A stretch of DNA of 64,000 nt, from positions 1,302,001 through 1,366,000 of the forward strand of contig NZ_CP147917.1 in the NCBI RefSeq assembly GCF_039645965.1, written 5' to 3'. This DNA is from Sulfurimonas sp. HSL3-2. Its GTDB lineage: Bacteria > Campylobacterota > Campylobacteria > Campylobacterales > Sulfurimonadaceae. A model generated the notes under the pieces. The model worked only from the letters and a program-made list of their open reading frames with translations, did not search any database and was not told the DNA's origin. The position numbers and the translations under genes were made by a program. How positions within the stretch are numbered: position 1 is the first letter of the stretch; the number at the start of each line of letters is the position of its first letter. This document shows positions 63,119 to 64,000 of the stretch, one piece after another.

Positions 63119-64000
63119 TTTTATAGATTTACAGGCGCAGTATCAAGAGTATAAAGCAGAGATAGACAAAGAGGTAAGCGAAGTCTTTACCAGTGCAGGT
63201 TTTATAGGCGGACCGAAACTTGACAGTTTTGAAAAGAACATCGCTGCATATACGGGTGTAAAACATGCTATCGGATGCAGCAGTGGAACTGACGCACTTT
63301 TACTCGCTCTTATGGCACTTGACATCAAAGCAGGCGATGAAGTGATCACGACTCCTTTTACTTTTATAGCGACTGCCGAAGTGATCGCATTCTTAGGTGC
63401 AAAACCTGTATTTGTCGATATTGATGAAAAGACTTACAATATCGATACATCTAAGATAGAAGATCTTATCACTGCAAACACAAAAGCGATCATCCCTGTA
63501 TCTCTTTACGGTCAATGTGCAGATATGAATGAGATAAACGCTATTGCTGACAGACACAATATTACAGTCATAGAAGACGCATGTCAAAGCTTCGGTGCCG
63601 AATATAAAGGCAAAAAGTCTTGTGCGCTTTCACACATAGGCTGTACAAGTTTCTTCCCTTCTAAACCGCTTGGTGCTTACGGTGACGGTGGAGCTATCTT
63701 TACCGACAACGACGAACTTGCTGCGAAGATGAGAATGCTTTTAAACCATGGACAGAATGAGAGATACAAACACAAATATATCGGTATCAACGGTCGTCTT
63801 GACGCTGTTCAAGCTGCTATCCTTGATGTAAAACTGCGCCATTTTGACAAAGAGGTAAAACTGCGCCAAGAGATAGGTCAAAGATACTCTCTTTTACTCT
63901 CAGGTGCAAATGTCGTGACTCCTCATGTAGAGGCTGACAGAACAAGCGTATATGCACAGTACTCGGTAAGAGTAAAAGACAGAGCTTCTATGGTAGCAAA
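63108..64000 (+). CDS. DegT/DnrJ/EryC1/StrS-family sugar aminotransferase (partial)
   Basis: The gene starts at ATG 63108, overlapping the lpxB stop by 11 bases, and runs off the window after ~297 codons. The PLP-dependent fold is clear: FIDLQAQYQEYK at the N-terminus, GCSSGTDALLLALMAL, TTPFTFIATAEVIAFLGAKPVFVDID, EDACQSFGAEY and the PLP lysine in SFFPSKPLGAYGDGG. It most resembles WbpE-type UDP-sugar aminotransferases of LPS synthesis, and coupling to lpxB fits that; GnnB-type (lipid A diamino sugar) is an alternative. The amino acceptor sugar cannot be told. Confidence 0.86.
   Translation, partial: MKINFIDLQAQYQEYKAEIDKEVSEVFTSAGFIGGPKLDSFEKNIAAYTGVKHAIGCSSGTDALLLALMALDIKAGDEVITTPFTFIATAEVIAFLGAKPVFVDIDEKTYNIDTSKIEDLITANTKAIIPVSLYGQCADMNEINAIADRHNITVIEDACQSFGAEYKGKKSCALSHIGCTSFFPSKPLGAYGDGGAIFTDNDELAAKMRMLLNHGQNERYKHKYIGINGRLDAVQAAILDVKLRHFDKEVKLRQEIGQRYSLLLSGANVVTPHVEADRTSVYAQYSVRVKDRASMVA

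Noticed and set aside
1-64000. tRNA, rRNA, CRISPR arrays, IS elements or prophage
   Set aside because: No cloverleaf with a TTCGA loop, no direct-repeat arrays, and no transposase or integrase were seen on either strand.

Overview
The window is a stretch of bacterial chromosome of low-to-moderate GC, almost fully coding, with genes on both strands in long, tightly packed operons. The gene set points to Campylobacterota (epsilonproteobacteria), most likely a free-living Sulfurimonas-like organism. Supporting signs are a short epsilon-type RecO, a FliO with a large periplasmic domain next to fliN, a desulforubrerythrin, Campylobacterota-type porins, and many c-di-GMP and Cache sensory proteins. 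No rRNA, tRNA, IS element, prophage or CRISPR array was seen.

Layout. 1-13.1 kb holds the end of trpE, aroE, two diguanylate cyclases flanking a SulP anion transporter, a uvrA-mltA-recR operon, a TauE/SafE exporter and a cheX-like/fliN/fliO operon. 13.2-25.4 kb is an eleven-gene minus-strand operon for guanidine use: ABC importer, two DUF1989 proteins (carboxyguanidine deiminase), MBL-fold hydrolase, guanidine/urea carboxylase, TIM-barrel protein, EamA transporter, and an allophanate hydrolase split into two genes. A guanidine-I (ykkC) riboswitch with an attenuator precedes it. 25.5-27.0 kb is a porin with its own second guanidine-I riboswitch. 27.0-27.5 kb is non-coding and holds a candidate sRNA. 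27.5-38.4 kb is a nitrate assimilation region: PP2C-kinase fusion, NarK-type transporter, siroheme synthase, NirA-type nitrite reductase, assimilatory nitrate reductase and a porin. A ferritin-like protein and desulforubrerythrin sit inside it. 38.4-50.4 kb is a long minus-strand run (gltB, gltD, inositol-phosphatase family, accD, thiE, rlmH, a DksA-like protein, a membrane protein, dusB, a PD-(D/E)XK-like protein). 50.6-64 kb holds recO, a membrane response regulator with a degenerate Hpt domain, htpG, a soluble tandem-sensor/CheW protein, a FIST-PAS-GGDEF-EAL protein, ung, a dihydroorotase-like pseudoenzyme, lpxB and the start of a sugar aminotransferase.

The most striking signal is a 17-bp palindrome, TGATTAAAwTTTAATCA, found at five places (three perfect, two with one symmetry mismatch). 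Each lies 39-41 bp from a TACAAT/TATAAT/CATAAT -10 box. Together they would serve seven promoters: the guanidine operon, the guanidine porin, a candidate sRNA, the nitrate transporter operon, the siroheme/nitrite reductase operon, the nitrate reductase and a second porin. This looks like an undescribed global nitrogen-assimilation operator. Guanidine uptake and breakdown would then need two signals: the nitrogen regulator to start transcription and the guanidine riboswitch to let it continue. The carboxylase, deiminase and hydrolase would release ammonia. Nitrate is reduced by the NarB-type and NirA-type enzymes to ammonium, and GltBD assimilates it.

A second sequence-level oddity is strong over-representation of the decamer TTACATGTAA: nine perfect copies, eight of them inside genes and in different reading frames.
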